Of a stretch of 24,197 bases of DNA, positions 8,335 through 16,054 are shown piece after piece; the first letter of the stretch is position 1; each line of letters begins with the position of its first letter. The translations under genes were made by a program, and so were the position numbers. The notes beneath the pieces are model-generated. The model was not told where the DNA came from. It saw only the letters and a list, made by a program, of their open reading frames with translations, and searched no databases. The stretch is from a virus. The stretch spans positions 1 through 24,197 of the IMG/VR virus record IMGVR_UViG_3300018041_000061; one strand, written 5' to 3'.

Positions 8335-10688
8335 TTTCCTTCAATCATAAAATATTTACCCCTCATGTCTCTAGCCCACTTGGCAGAAGTCTTAAACTTG
8401 TAGTTTATGTATGCATCTATCCAACGGTAGAACACTCTGTTGCTTAGCTTCTGAAAGTCACTATTGTCACTAACAAATGCGTTATGCAAGTCTTGACCAT
8501 ATATCCTTTCGTTAATCTTAAAGAACTCTTCATTCTGCTGGTCAGTAGCCCACTCCACAAACTCCTCAACAGTCTCAGCAATCAACCTACGAATCTCAAG
8601 GTTAGTAAACTTACTCTTGATAAAGCCCTCATTCAAGTAAACTTGCAAGCAAGATATCATGTAGTTATCAAATAACAACCACTCCTCCTCGTCCCAATCA
8701 GAGAACAACAAACGTCCAAACTCATGCTCTGGAGTGAACTCCTTGCTATAGTAAGCAGAGAACTCAACCTCCCACTTACGTCTCTCAAATGAATTACCCT
8801 TTCCCTTTATGGCATAGTTTGTGGTTATGATAACCTTCGGGGCATTCTCAAATGGTATCTTAATCGCGTCTCTGTTTTTCTTTTCCACCGTGATACCCTC
8901 AGTTACAATACTGAACAAACGCTCAAAGTCAAACTTTTTGCGTACGTCATCAAATGTCAGCACTTGTGTGTCCGTAGACAGCAACTGATACGGGAATGAC
9001 TTCTCAAAGCTAAACGCCTTACCGTCTAAGATTACTAGGTTCTTCATCTTGCCGATAGCAGAAACGAATATACCCTTCCCCGTTCCGCCTTCTGGGTTCT
9101 GAGTTATGACCTCGTCGTTTACAATCACTGCCGGACAGTAGCCTAAGTTCTTGTATCCGTGTAGCATGTATCCGATTGTACTCTCAAGCGTACGTGCTCT
9201 AGCATCGTCACCTCCAGAGACATTAAATACAAACTGCTTGTAGTCACAATCTGCTACTGGTTGTACCTTGAAATCCCTCTGAATAACTTGCTTCTTCCAC
9301 ACGTAACCACCAAGGTCCATATAGTCTATGGTCTCAATGCTGTCTCGCTTCACACACACGGCGCAGTTTCTGTAGTACAGATAAGCCGTATCCTTTGTGT
9401 CGCTAACGAAGTATACGTCCACAGGGTCTAGCAAGTTTAAGAACTCTTCCTTGAAGTACTTGGTCTTCTCAGCAAAGAAGTTATAGATATTAATCTCTGC
9501 ATTTTCCCTTACGTATCCGAGTACGAAGTCTTTTATCTCTTCCTCAGACGTATCGTCTATAAGGTTGTTTTTTACCTTTACGAACACATACGATTTGGTT
9601 CCCTCTGGAGAATACTTGTAGTATCCATTGTCCTCCAAGAACTCCTTGAACTCATAGTGAAGTAAGCTAACCGCTCCCCTTTCCGATACCGTCCAGAACT
9701 TCGGTATGGCTAAGTCCTTCTCCACCTCCTCTAGCACTGAGTCTATTACCTCGTCTTCGACCCCCGACTCTCTCAAGTCTAGACGCAAGTCCTTTTTTGG
9801 CACGCCATGCTTAAATCTGTTGCGCACTTCGTCGTACTTCTCCACGTCCTCAAAGAACTTGGTGTTGAAGTTCTCCTTCTTAGAGTATGCACTATTTACC
9901 GTGGTTAGTATCTCCTTTCCAGAAAATCCCTCATGCTCAAACTGCATACACTCTGAAGCTGCTATGTCTTGTGCTATACCAAAGTCATTGAATGCAGCAG
10001 CTAATACATACACATTGTTGTTTCTCTCTCCCTCTACGATTCCATACTGACGTTCCCACCATAGCTTCAGACGTCGTATAATCTCATCTGAGCGAGTTAA
10101 TCTGATTTTTGGTAGTAGAGTATCATCGACGCTGTATTGTTTAATCTCTTGCGCCATATCGGTCCATGTGAGAGATTTTTCATTTACATACAGCAACGGA
10201 TCGTACGACTCGTAACAAACCCTAGATATATTTTTAGACGTGGTGTCAAAATGATCGTCGTTGAAGTGGTCTTGTAGGGAGTTGAAGTAGTGCTTGTGGT
10301 TCATGGAGTCTTTAGGAATCTTCACGATTACCTTAAGACCATTACCAGACGGAGAGATAAAGCAAGAGTATACGTATTGGTCAGATATGATGCGATTACG
10401 AGCCTCCATTACCTCCTTCTTGTTTGCGTAACCATCGAAGTCCAAGCAGATAAAACCACTATGGTCTATCAGCGAACTATCGTTACGCTTGTTAAATGTT
10501 CCAGAGAAGCAGATGGCCGGAAGCGTAGACTTCAGCTTGTTCATCTTCTCTTTGTCTTTCTCGTTGCGAATAGCATTAACAACTTCCTTGCTTTTGCCGT
10601 TCTTGATTCTATCAAGGATTAAACCAATCTCTCTGTAAAACGGAGTAGAGGTGTCCTTGATGCTTTTAAATATGGTTATTTCACTCAT
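8331..10688 (-). CDS. Primase-helicase: BT4734/VirE-type N-terminal domain plus SF3 helicase, 785 aa
   Basis: Replicative primase fused to a helicase. Residues about 55-170 resemble the VirE-N/BT4734 domain (FSGTFN, CLDFDGY with D83 and D85, SPSGNGLKV at 112-120), an archaeo-eukaryotic-type primase relative common in Bacteroidota elements. Residues about 205-280 look like a primase C-terminal helical domain. Residues about 500-700 are a D5/SF3 helicase: Walker A GGTGKG (534-539), Walker B VLTFDD (576-581), motif C KVIITTN near 615, then conserved Arg residues. First gene of its leftward unit. Its ATG is 2 nt from an array of ATGTTG repeats that fills the upstream region. Confidence 0.9.
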   Translation of the reverse strand: MSEITIFKSIKDTSTPFYREIGLILDRIKNGKSKEVVNAIRNEKDKEKMNKLKSTLPAICFSGTFNKRNDSSLIDHSGFICLDFDGYANKKEVMEARNRIISDQYVYSCFISPSGNGLKVIVKIPKDSMNHKHYFNSLQDHFNDDHFDTTSKNISRVCYESYDPLLYVNEKSLTWTDMAQEIKQYSVDDTLLPKIRLTRSDEIIRRLKLWWERQYGIVEGERNNNVYVLAAAFNDFGIAQDIAASECMQFEHEGFSGKEILTTVNSAYSKKENFNTKFFEDVEKYDEVRNRFKHGVPKKDLRLDLRESGVEDEVIDSVLEEVEKDLAIPKFWTVSERGAVSLLHYEFKEFLEDNGYYKYSPEGTKSYVFVKVKNNLIDDTSEEEIKDFVLGYVRENAEINIYNFFAEKTKYFKEEFLNLLDPVDVYFVSDTKDTAYLYYRNCAVCVKRDSIETIDYMDLGGYVWKKQVIQRDFKVQPVADCDYKQFVFNVSGGDDARARTLESTIGYMLHGYKNLGYCPAVIVNDEVITQNPEGGTGKGIFVSAIGKMKNLVILDGKAFSFEKSFPYQLLSTDTQVLTFDDVRKKFDFERLFSIVTEGITVEKKNRDAIKIPFENAPKVIITTNYAIKGKGNSFERRKWEVEFSAYYSKEFTPEHEFGRLLFSDWDEEEWLLFDNYMISCLQVYLNEGFIKSKFTNLEIRRLIAETVEEFVEWATDQQNEEFFKINERIYGQDLHNAFVSDNSDFQKLSNRVFYRWIDAYINYKFKTSAKWARDMRGKYFMIEGK

Positions 10689-10850
10689 AATGTTGGTTTA
10701 TGTTATAATATGTTGAAGTTATGTTGCGAAGAACCGCATAAAACCTCAGTTTATGTTGATATGTTGAATTAATCCCCTACGCGTATAAGGAGTTTTGTTT
10801 ATCAAAACCTCGTTACGTAAAGAGTAAGGGAATAGCATTTTGCGTCAATG
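10688..10850. repeat. Iteron-type control element, copy 1
   Basis: Six ATGTT(G/A) hexamers begin at 10690, 10700, 10710, 10721, 10753 and 10761. They are followed by TAAGGAGTT (10786), a 6-bp hairpin GTTTTG/CAAAAC (10792-10808), then GTTACGTA, AGAGTAAGG and ATTTTG. The element aligns without gaps to 19673-19835 (constant offset 8,985); I counted 109 identical bases of 160. It fills the space between the terminator at 10860-10882 and the ATG of the primase-helicase. No TAnnTTTG box was found on the leftward strand here. Candidate phage-specific promoter/operator or replication origin. Confidence 0.75.
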
Positions 10851-10859
10851 TGTAGTGGT

Positions 10860-10882
10860 AAAAAAAGGGGACCGAAGCCCCC
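10860..10882 (-). terminator. Intrinsic terminator with UUCG loop, end of the recombination unit
   Basis: Read leftward: GGGGGC, loop TTCG, GTCCCC (complement of 10867-10882; six pairs with one G-U), followed by seven T residues (complement of 10860-10866). The C(UUCG)G tetraloop makes the stem unusually stable. It lies 22 bases past the stop of the SSB-like gene and just before iteron element 1. Confidence 0.9.
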
Positions 10883-10903
10883 TCTCAATGGAAGATATAA
10901 AAA

Positions 10904-11188
10904 CTAGAAAGGCATTTCGTCTTGTACTGGTTCAGAGTTCGTCTCCCCTGGTTTCTCTGTCTTGTGTACGCCACCCTCAGTGAATAGTACACGTCCGTTA
11001 CCCAAGTAGTTACGCTTGGCTTTAGAGTCACGCTCGTCCTTTGACTGCGCCTCCCACGCAGATACAGAGTTTCCATACTGATCGGTTTCGTCAGCTACGT
11101 TAATGGTAAGGTTTACATACTTACCGTTCTTCATGCGACCCTTAGTAATTTTAGTCGCGTCAATTGATAATGAAATTAAATGTGCCAT
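10904..11188 (-). CDS. Single-stranded DNA-binding-like protein, 94 aa
   Basis: Small beta-rich protein (ISLSIDATKIT, KYVNLTINVADETD, a KAKRNYLGNGRVLF strand) ending in a flexible acidic tail, QDEMPF. That tail matches the (D)DDIPF-type tip with which SSB proteins recruit replication and repair partners. OB-fold assignment is inferred; it is shorter than the roughly 170-aa bacterial SSB. The open frame extends upstream to 11320, but the extra 44 codons are the antisense-like shadow of the exonuclease gene, so I start at ATG 11186-11188, 5 bases after the exonuclease stop. Last gene of its unit, in the classical phage SSB-exonuclease-annealing order. Confidence 0.75.
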   Translation of the reverse strand: MAHLISLSIDATKITKGRMKNGKYVNLTINVADETDQYGNSVSAWEAQSKDERDSKAKRNYLGNGRVLFTEGGVHKTEKPGETNSEPVQDEMPF

Positions 11189-11193
11189 AATTA

Positions 11194-11907
11194 TTATAAT
11201 GTTAAATGGTTTACAAAATTGTTTACGTCTTCTGTTGCATCTGGGCCGAAGTACGTCGCCCATACATTCACGGCTGCTATTGCCTTCTGCTCTCCTCCTT
11301 GTAGGAATCTTTGTGAGCATTCAACGACAGCAGTTCTTAGTGTTCCTTTCTCCATAACCAAGAACACAACGGGTACTCCAAACAACTGTTGGTATACATA
11401 TGCTTGTGAGTCGTAGTTGTATTTCCTAGCTGAATACTTGAAGTCGTCAATCCTTGACGTGGTCTTGAGGTCTATGATTACATCGTCCTTTAACACGTCG
11501 GCCTTACCCTTCCAAGGAGCGCCGAAGATTTCTCCAACGGCTGGCTCCTCGTAGGCATTCGTTCCAACATGAATGAGATCGTATAATTCAAAGTTATCCT
11601 CTATCTTCTTGGCCATCCGCCGAATCTCTTCAGCTTCCGAATCAAGTAATATAACCTCGCCTTCAGATTCCTCTTTGTACTTGTTAGTGTTGCGACTACT
11701 CGCAGATATGGTTCTGAAATTGAAAGCCTTACCAGGCTCAAGGACAAGGGTATGTAAATAACTGCCCTTAACCATTTCTGGAGTTTTCTCTCGTTGAACA
11801 CCATAGGACTGAGGATTGCTAAGCAGAGTACCAATATCAGAATTAGATAGGTATTTCTTGCCATACTCTCCGTAATAATGCTCATCATCTCTTAGCTTGT
11901 CAATCAT
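11194..11907 (-). CDS. PD-(D/E)XK exonuclease (RecE/lambda-exo-like), 237 aa
   Basis: Probable dsDNA exonuclease that makes single strands for the annealing protein encoded next to it. Visible signature: KGSYLHTLVLEP (H52) near the N terminus, acidic E120/E121, GKADVL with D137, DLKTT with D146 and K148, and YDSQAYVYQ (Q168). This is the arrangement of the phage PDDEXK nucleases formerly called DUF3799/Cas4-RecB-like. Its ATG overlaps the ERF stop by four bases (11904-11907), so the pair is coupled as in other two-component recombination systems. Confidence 0.88.
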   Translation of the reverse strand: MIDKLRDDEHYYGEYGKKYLSNSDIGTLLSNPQSYGVQREKTPEMVKGSYLHTLVLEPGKAFNFRTISASSRNTNKYKEESEGEVILLDSEAEEIRRMAKKIEDNFELYDLIHVGTNAYEEPAVGEIFGAPWKGKADVLKDDVIIDLKTTSRIDDFKYSARKYNYDSQAYVYQQLFGVPVVFLVMEKGTLRTAVVECSQRFLQGGEQKAIAAVNVWATYFGPDATEDVNNFVNHLTL

Positions 11908-12464
11908 TTTTGATCGTTGATAAACTTGATTACGTCATTACCGAGCGTGTACTTTTTAGCTACCTCTTTCTTGATTTCCTCTACGCCATAACCCATTCCT
12001 ATCCATTCGATAATCTTAGGTTCTGCCGCCTTCCAAGCCTTGCTCTTCATCGTTAACTTCTGTAGAACAGGTGTGGCTGCTGGCTGTGAAGCAGCGTGTG
12101 CGTCGTCGTCATCAATGTTCAAGACTAATAAACTAGTCAAGCTGTAACGACGAGCGTAACTCATGGCTGACCCAATCGCCTGTGGATTGTTAGGGTCTTT
12201 CATGACTAGGTCGTGCTCGCACTCTAGGTGCTCTCCAGACTCGCTATGAGTCAATCTCGTAATCAAGACATCCCCCATAGGCGCTTGTGTTACTACAATA
12301 CCAACCTCCGTAAGGACTGGCATTACGCTGTCCAAAATGTTGGCTAGACTCGCGTACGAGCTTTTGAAATGTGGATTTTTTGAGTCCTTTTTGATTTTCT
12401 GGACTTTCTGTTGGAACTCGAACATCGCTTTGTTCAAGTTCGTTGTTTTTTCTGATGTTCTCAT
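11904..12464 (-). CDS. erf: ERF-family single-strand annealing protein, 186 aa
   Basis: Recombination mediator that anneals complementary single strands. ERF-type signatures: LNKAMFEFQQKVQKIKKDS near the N terminus, HFKSSYASLANILDSV, GIVVTQ, and the conserved IGSAMSYARRYSLTSLL segment near residues 97-115, followed by the acidic DDDDAHAA linker. The C-terminal 50 residues (after about 137) form a short helical region that may bind SSB or the exonuclease. The start chosen is the only ATG that precedes the conserved N-terminal segment. Its first 221 bases overlap the DUF3310 frame. Confidence 0.88.
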   Translation of the reverse strand: MRTSEKTTNLNKAMFEFQQKVQKIKKDSKNPHFKSSYASLANILDSVMPVLTEVGIVVTQAPMGDVLITRLTHSESGEHLECEHDLVMKDPNNPQAIGSAMSYARRYSLTSLLVLNIDDDDAHAASQPAATPVLQKLTMKSKAWKAAEPKIIEWIGMGYGVEEIKKEVAKKYTLGNDVIKFINDQK

Positions 12465-12672
12465 TATAGTGTGTAATTAGTTTTTGTAAATACCAGTGGG
12501 CTTTTTCTATATCCTCTAGCCCATTCTTTTCTTCGTATCTCCAAAGATACTTAATAACATTCGCTACGCAAACTGCTTCTATCCCCAACTTATTCACAGT
12601 TGCGGCTTCAATAGCGTCGATCGCTTCGACCTTTCCGTTCTTGTAGTGGTTTGGATTGATGTTGTCTTTCAT
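12244..12672 (-). CDS. DUF3310 protein with a long C-terminal extension over erf, 142 aa
   Basis: The first 70 residues match DUF3310 phage proteins: INPNHYKNGKVEAIDAIEA, then VIKYLWRYEEKNGLEDIEKAHWYL in pieces. In other phages these are small factors of unknown role, sometimes called nucleotide kinase-like. The domain ends almost exactly where erf begins (12464), but the frame stays open for 221 bases inside erf in another frame. Residues 71-142 are therefore an out-of-frame reading of erf with low-complexity features (Ser, Gly, Tyr). The start ATG overlaps the upstream TGA (ATGA, 12669-12672). Confidence 0.8.
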   Translation of the reverse strand: MKDNINPNHYKNGKVEAIDAIEAATVNKLGIEAVCVANVIKYLWRYEEKNGLEDIEKAHWYLQKLITHYNENIRKNNELEQSDVRVPTESPENQKGLKKSTFQKLVRESSQHFGQRNASPYGGWYCSNTSAYGGCLDYEIDS

Positions 12673-12824
12673 TTGTTAAATTTAATTGTGTCTCCTTCTA
12701 GCACACAAGTATTAAATACAACCAGTGTGCCCGTGTCTTTTGTATCTACATTTACAGCCGTGCATGTGGTGCTATCCATGTTGCCAGCCATAATTGATAG
12801 AATGATTAATGTTAATGTCTTCAT
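12669..12824 (-). CDS. 51-aa secreted or membrane-associated small protein
   Basis: Not recognised. Begins MKTLTLIILSIMAG, a short hydrophobic leader typical of a signal peptide, followed by a small Thr/Val-rich domain with two cysteines (in TTCTAV and FNTCVL) that could form a disulfide outside the cytoplasm. Its TGA overlaps the DUF3310 ATG (ATGA), which supports it as a real gene. Confidence 0.65.
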   Translation of the reverse strand: MKTLTLIILSIMAGNMDSTTCTAVNVDTKDTGTLVVFNTCVLEGDTIKFNK

Positions 12825-12834
12825 AATGTGTCTT

Positions 12835-12891
12835 TTAAGGTGAAAAAAGGTTTAATATTGTGCTTTTTATTACACTTGCCGTTTGCTTCAT
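12835..12891 (-). CDS. Possible 18-codon peptide gene
   Basis: ATG at 12889-12891 overlaps the TGA of the 60-aa gene (ATGA), as at other junctions here, and the frame runs 18 codons to TAA at 12835-12837 (MKQTASVIKSTILNLFSP). The coupling geometry is the only support; it may instead be spacer. Confidence 0.25.
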   Translation of the reverse strand: MKQTASVIKSTILNLFSP

Positions 12892-13070
12892 AATGTTTTA
12901 TTTAATTTTTTTAATAAGTGATTTTCATAAACTCTAGTGATGTGCCGGACTTCAGCGGTTATTATATTACCTCCTACATTCACGGTTACTCTTTTCTTGT
13001 TCTTTGTAACTACTCTACCGAACTTGGTTCCGTTCATGGTAGACACCGCAACAATGTCGTTAACCTTCAT
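12888..13070 (-). CDS. Small basic SH3/KOW-like protein, 60 aa
   Basis: Not recognised by family. The first 45 residues alternate short strands with glycine turns (VNDIVAVSTMNGTKFGRVVTKNKKRVTVNVGG), a pattern of small SH3-like barrels that bind nucleic acid or ribosomes; the tail is a basic helix. It overlaps the upstream gene by 11 bases and ends in an ATGA junction with a possible 18-codon frame. Confidence 0.75.
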   Translation of the reverse strand: MKVNDIVAVSTMNGTKFGRVVTKNKKRVTVNVGGNIITAEVRHITRVYENHLLKKLNKTL

Positions 13071-13410
13071 TGTTAAGCTTTTTAGTATACAACTTCTTTA
13101 GCCTAGACAACTCAGCTATTCTCTTCTTGTGCCTAACCTCATCTTGTGATGCTATTATCTTGTCTAAGGTCTTAATCGCCAACTCCAATGAAGCTTTGTA
13201 GAATCCCTTCTCTGCAAAATTAAGAACCTCCATCTGTGTTAGTTCCTTATACCAATAACCACCTACCATACAATTATACAACTGAACTGTTCCGTCCTTG
13301 TATCTCTCAATTTTACATCCGTTAACGATTGTATACTTGTGGTTTAGACCTTTAAAAATACAGCCATAGTCCTTGGCTTGCTCCCATAAATCTTCTAAAT
13401 AGTATTTCAT
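13060..13410 (-). CDS. Hypothetical protein, 116 aa
   Basis: Not recognised. The N-terminal half is aromatic and beta-rich with three cysteines (YGCIF, NGCKIERY, LYNCMVGG); the C-terminal half is a basic helix rich in Lys, Arg and Leu that could be a coiled coil. Its ATG overlaps the glucosaminidase stop by four bases (13407-13410). Confidence 0.75.
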   Translation of the reverse strand: MKYYLEDLWEQAKDYGCIFKGLNHKYTIVNGCKIERYKDGTVQLYNCMVGGYWYKELTQMEVLNFAEKGFYKASLELAIKTLDKIIASQDEVRHKKRIAELSRLKKLYTKKLNNEG

Positions 13411-13910
13411 TTTCTCATTGATTTAATTAATCTTACGTAACCTTTTGCTTCTGCGTACCTTCCGTCTATGTTCTTGAGGTACTTGTTCTGTACCCTCACA
13501 TAATCCTTTAAGCAGTCTCTGTACGTCTTGTAGGCGTTGTGACCTCTGTTCTTGCCAATGCTTAGTGGGCTGGAACTATTGCGTATTCCGGCTAAGTTCT
13601 TATTCTCGCGACATATAGCCGACGTATAGTTGCCCGTCTCTATGCGAAACTGGGCAACCGCTACGTTCGGCAACACGCAACCAAGCCTAACCAACTCAGC
13701 ACAAATCGCTGAATCATTCAGAGCAATATCTTTTCGTTCCACTATCATCGTGTCTGTTTTATGAATGATACGAGTCTTGCGTATTACCTGTACTTCCTTG
13801 TTCGCTATGTACGAGAAAGCAAATACGTTCAATGCAAGCATCACATAAAATGGAGCCTTGTAATTGAATGCGTTTTCGACCTCAAGGGTCTTCTTGTTTA
13901 CTTTAAGCAT
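13407..13910 (-). CDS. Membrane-anchored glucosaminidase-like peptidoglycan hydrolase (GH73-type), 167 aa
   Basis: Residues 19-36 (APFYVMLALNVFAFSYIA) form one transmembrane helix after a basic N terminus, so the enzyme part would face outward as a signal-anchor protein. The catalytic domain shows the FlgJ/AcmA-type pattern: AVAQFRIETGNYTS with the likely catalytic E91, ENKNLAGIR (the usual N-NL-GI block), then YKTYRDCLKDYVRVQNKYL and the closing GRYAEAKGYV. It cleaves the glycan strand of murein. It sits among leftward genes, not with the amidase, so it may act at a different time (perhaps lysis with a built-in anchor). It overlaps the next gene by 8 bases. Confidence 0.82.
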   Translation of the reverse strand: MLKVNKKTLEVENAFNYKAPFYVMLALNVFAFSYIANKEVQVIRKTRIIHKTDTMIVERKDIALNDSAICAELVRLGCVLPNVAVAQFRIETGNYTSAICRENKNLAGIRNSSSPLSIGKNRGHNAYKTYRDCLKDYVRVQNKYLKNIDGRYAEAKGYVRLIKSMRK

Positions 13911-14304
13911 ATTCTTTCTTTATCCAAGTGTTTCCGTTCATGTCAATGTATGAGTCCGACTCCTTGTTATGAATTGACTCATAGTTTAATTCTGATTTGG
14001 TGAGCATCTCTGCCTCGTCTTTATAAAAACCTTTCATCTCTGCCCACATCTCCAAGTTTCTGATCGAGTATAGGACAGTTGTATGGTCTCTATCCAACAA
14101 CGAGCCTATCTCGGTTAGACTGATGTTTGTTTTGTCTCTCATCATCTTTGAGAATATAGCCCTACAGACCACGCATTCTCTTTGTCTGCTGTTCTTTGCA
14201 AACCAATGTACCCTGTTTAATCCACACGCGTTCTCAATTGAAGTTGTGATGTCTTCTACTTCTTTCAGTAGGTAATTACTAAATGCTTTGTTTCTTACTT
14301 TCAT
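13903..14304 (-). CDS. DnaA domain IV-like DNA-binding protein, 133 aa
   Basis: Residues about 38-85 match the C-terminal DNA-binding domain of DnaA: RQRECVVCRAIFSKMM (the basic-loop helix), LTEIGSLLDRDHTTVLYSIRNLE (helix-turn-helix with the DRDHTTV recognition signature, 71-77). There is no AAA+ ATPase part, so this is not an initiator by itself; it could bind DnaA-box-like sites as a regulator, decoy or origin-binding factor. It overlaps its diverged paralogue by 26 bases. Confidence 0.85.
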   Translation of the reverse strand: MKVRNKAFSNYLLKEVEDITTSIENACGLNRVHWFAKNSRQRECVVCRAIFSKMMRDKTNISLTEIGSLLDRDHTTVLYSIRNLEMWAEMKGFYKDEAEMLTKSELNYESIHNKESDSYIDMNGNTWIKKEYA

Positions 14305-14611
14305 CTTTTATTTTATTGTGTATTTCTATAAAGTATGTGTACTCTTTTGCTTTCTTTCTCTTCCATCTGTTTACTTCCTGTATGGCTCTGGTTACATTAG
14401 ATTGGTTTCGATCAATCATTTCTGCTATGTCTTCCACTCCAAGCAAAGTTAAATTGTACACTTCGTAAATCCAAGTATATCTTAACACTCGGTTGGTTCT
14501 GTTCATGCGTCGCGTATCGAGGTACGAGTCTGTGTCTTGACCCGTAACCTCATTGATACAACGCTCAATAACTTTAATGATACCTCTGTCTTTCTTTGGT
14601 ATATACAACAT
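14279..14611 (-). CDS. Second DnaA domain IV-like protein, diverged recognition helix, 110 aa
   Basis: Same arrangement as its neighbour: TNRVLRYTWIYEVYN in place of the basic-loop helix, then LLGVEDIAEMIDRNQSNVTRAIQEV, where DRNQSNV (67-73) replaces DRDHTTV. Scaffold residues (D, R, V and hydrophobic positions) persist, but the base-reading residues differ, so another target sequence is expected. Probably an ancient tandem duplication. The RK-rich helix after the motif (RWKRKKAKEY) could help DNA binding. Confidence 0.72.
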   Translation of the reverse strand: MLYIPKKDRGIIKVIERCINEVTGQDTDSYLDTRRMNRTNRVLRYTWIYEVYNLTLLGVEDIAEMIDRNQSNVTRAIQEVNRWKRKKAKEYTYFIEIHNKIKDESKKQSI

Positions 14612-14616
14612 GTCGT

Positions 14617-14937
14617 TTAAAGTTTTTTTAACGCATTAAATAGTTGTTCGGTCTTTTCGATTTCTTTATCGTACTCATCTTTTTCTTTGTAAAAATCAAT
14701 GGAGTTCTCGATAGTTCCTCTCGTACCTTTCTCTAGCTCATCTCTGGATGGAATTCTATTTCCATACGCATCACGATGTTCCTTGTCCGGCAGGTAGCAC
14801 TCGCCCGAGCGAATTAATAACATCGCCTTTCTACCCATGCTACCTTCCATTTTCCATACTGAGCCGTCATCAATCATTCTCTGCATCTTGTGAACGCCTC
14901 TTGCTTTTTGTAATTTAATTAAGTCCGTTGCTTTCAT
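14617..14937 (-). CDS. Hypothetical protein, 106 aa
   Basis: Not recognised. The N-terminal part is basic (TDLIKLQKARGVHKMQRM), the centre contains GSMGRKAMLLIRSGECYLP, and the C-terminal 40 residues are a charged helix. Starts at ATG 14935-14937 and overlaps the upstream gene by 23 bases; it is separated by 5 bases from the second DnaA-like gene. Confidence 0.75.
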   Translation of the reverse strand: MKATDLIKLQKARGVHKMQRMIDDGSVWKMEGSMGRKAMLLIRSGECYLPDKEHRDAYGNRIPSRDELEKGTRGTIENSIDFYKEKDEYDKEIEKTEQLFNALKKL

Positions 14938-15148
14938 TTTTTTTTGCTTCTAAAAATTCTTCAAACATATCAATTTGACACTCGTAAATCTGCTGATGGT
15001 ATTCGTCGTAGAACTCCTCCAATACACGTAGCATTTCGCCGTGTGTCTCGCCGTTGTAGTTGGCTAAGTGCCTTACGTCTTCTGTGTCCAAAAGTACACC
15101 ACCTCGGTATACCTGTCCTTTTTCTGCTAATAATTCTTTTAGTGTCAT
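14915..15148 (-). CDS. Hypothetical acidic helical protein, 77 aa
   Basis: Not recognised. Starts MTLKELLAEKGQVYRGG; the C-terminal half is a long acidic helix rich in Glu, Tyr and Gln. The DNA before the ATG is A/T-rich with no Shine-Dalgarno site, and the gap to the next upstream gene is 2 bases. Confidence 0.75.
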   Translation of the reverse strand: MTLKELLAEKGQVYRGGVLLDTEDVRHLANYNGETHGEMLRVLEEFYDEYHQQIYECQIDMFEEFLEAKKNESNGLN

Positions 15149-15150
15149 AA

Positions 15151-15435
15151 TTAAAATTCTTTTTGTGATGCGTTAAGGGGTTCTTTGTTCTCCTTCATAT
15201 TTGAGAAGTGGTCAATCATTAACTCATTGATTACCTCAATTAAGTGGTCTTCTACTTTGTAAAAGAAATCGTTAAGGAGTATATCCTTATCAAGGTTATC
15301 TATAGCCGCCCTCTCGAACGTATCATAACCAACTTCCTCTAATACGCAGTCCAAATCGATTCTGTTCCAAGTGAGAGCCGAGTTATATACATAGCCCTTC
15401 TCTGATAATTTTCTAAATAATGTTGTTGTATTCAT
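15151..15435 (-). CDS. Hypothetical acidic protein, 94 aa
   Basis: Not recognised. ATG at 15433-15435 is chosen over a TTG three codons upstream because it is the first ATG and follows an A/T-rich leader. Helical, acidic; one helix (HLIEVINELMIDHF) is amphipathic. Confidence 0.75.
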   Translation of the reverse strand: MNTTTLFRKLSEKGYVYNSALTWNRIDLDCVLEEVGYDTFERAAIDNLDKDILLNDFFYKVEDHLIEVINELMIDHFSNMKENKEPLNASQKEF

Positions 15436-15475
15436 AATATTCAAATTTAATTTAGTTAGTTTATCAATGCAAGTT

Positions 15476-16042
15476 TTATTTGTCTTTTATTTCTTCAAGT
15501 ATTATTTCCAATTCATACATCGATATATATCCCTTGACGTCGTTTAGTCTTTCTTTCTTGTCATCGAAACTTTCATAATAAGAAAGTTCTGATAACACTC
15601 CCTCAATCCCTTCGCTAAGGTATCTGTAGGATAGGTAGTTGTACATATCATCTTTTAGGTTGTTGTCCTCATCCACGCTATAGAACCCGCCAAAGTCACA
15701 CCCACTCTCGTCGTACTCGCCTTTAGCCGTTAGGTTGAACTTCTCGCATAGTAGCGCCACGAATGGAACTACGGGAGACCAAGCCGAAGAACCTATCAAA
15801 TTAAGTTCAGTATCGTATACATCTATGTCGTCTATGTCAAGCCACTTAGAGCCGAACATGTCGTATACGTCCGTTGGTTCTGATGGAACGTCTAGCCCAA
15901 GTGCCGCATAGAACGTCTCATACCAAATGAGCCCATCGTTTTCAGCGTTAAGAGACTCAGCATGTCTGAGTGCGTCGTGTAGTTTTTGTAGGTCTTCTTT
16001 CTTTCCAGAAAAAGAAACCCAATTTGAACAATAGTTTGGCAT
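15476..16042 (-). CDS. Api92/YubB-like protein, 188 aa
   Basis: The N terminus MPNYCSNWVSFSG followed by a helix matches the start of Api92-like (YubB, former DUF1281) phage and plasmid proteins with a ferredoxin-like fold, and SSAWSPVVPFVALL is the usual tryptophan-proline block in the middle. The function of that family is unknown. The C-terminal 60 residues are an acidic helical extension. The ATG is preceded (leftward) by an A/T-rich leader with repeated TAAA units that is shared with the neighbouring 90-aa gene. Confidence 0.75.
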   Translation of the reverse strand: MPNYCSNWVSFSGKKEDLQKLHDALRHAESLNAENDGLIWYETFYAALGLDVPSEPTDVYDMFGSKWLDIDDIDVYDTELNLIGSSAWSPVVPFVALLCEKFNLTAKGEYDESGCDFGGFYSVDEDNNLKDDMYNYLSYRYLSEGIEGVLSELSYYESFDDKKERLNDVKGYISMYELEIILEEIKDK

Positions 16043-16054
16043 AGTTTTATTTAT

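Noticed and set aside
10690-10766. Iterons read as a CRISPR array
   Set aside because: Repeats are only 6 bp long with 2-4 bp or 26 bp between them; no 20-40 bp repeat-spacer pattern and no cas gene.
11189-11320. N-terminal extension of the SSB-like protein
   Set aside because: The extra 44 codons lie within the exonuclease gene and read as a basic, low-information segment; the internal ATG at 11188 sits right after the exonuclease stop.
12646-12843. 65-codon rightward frame
   Set aside because: It is antisense to the 51-aa secreted protein gene, which has ATGA coupling on its 3' side and a plausible signal peptide.
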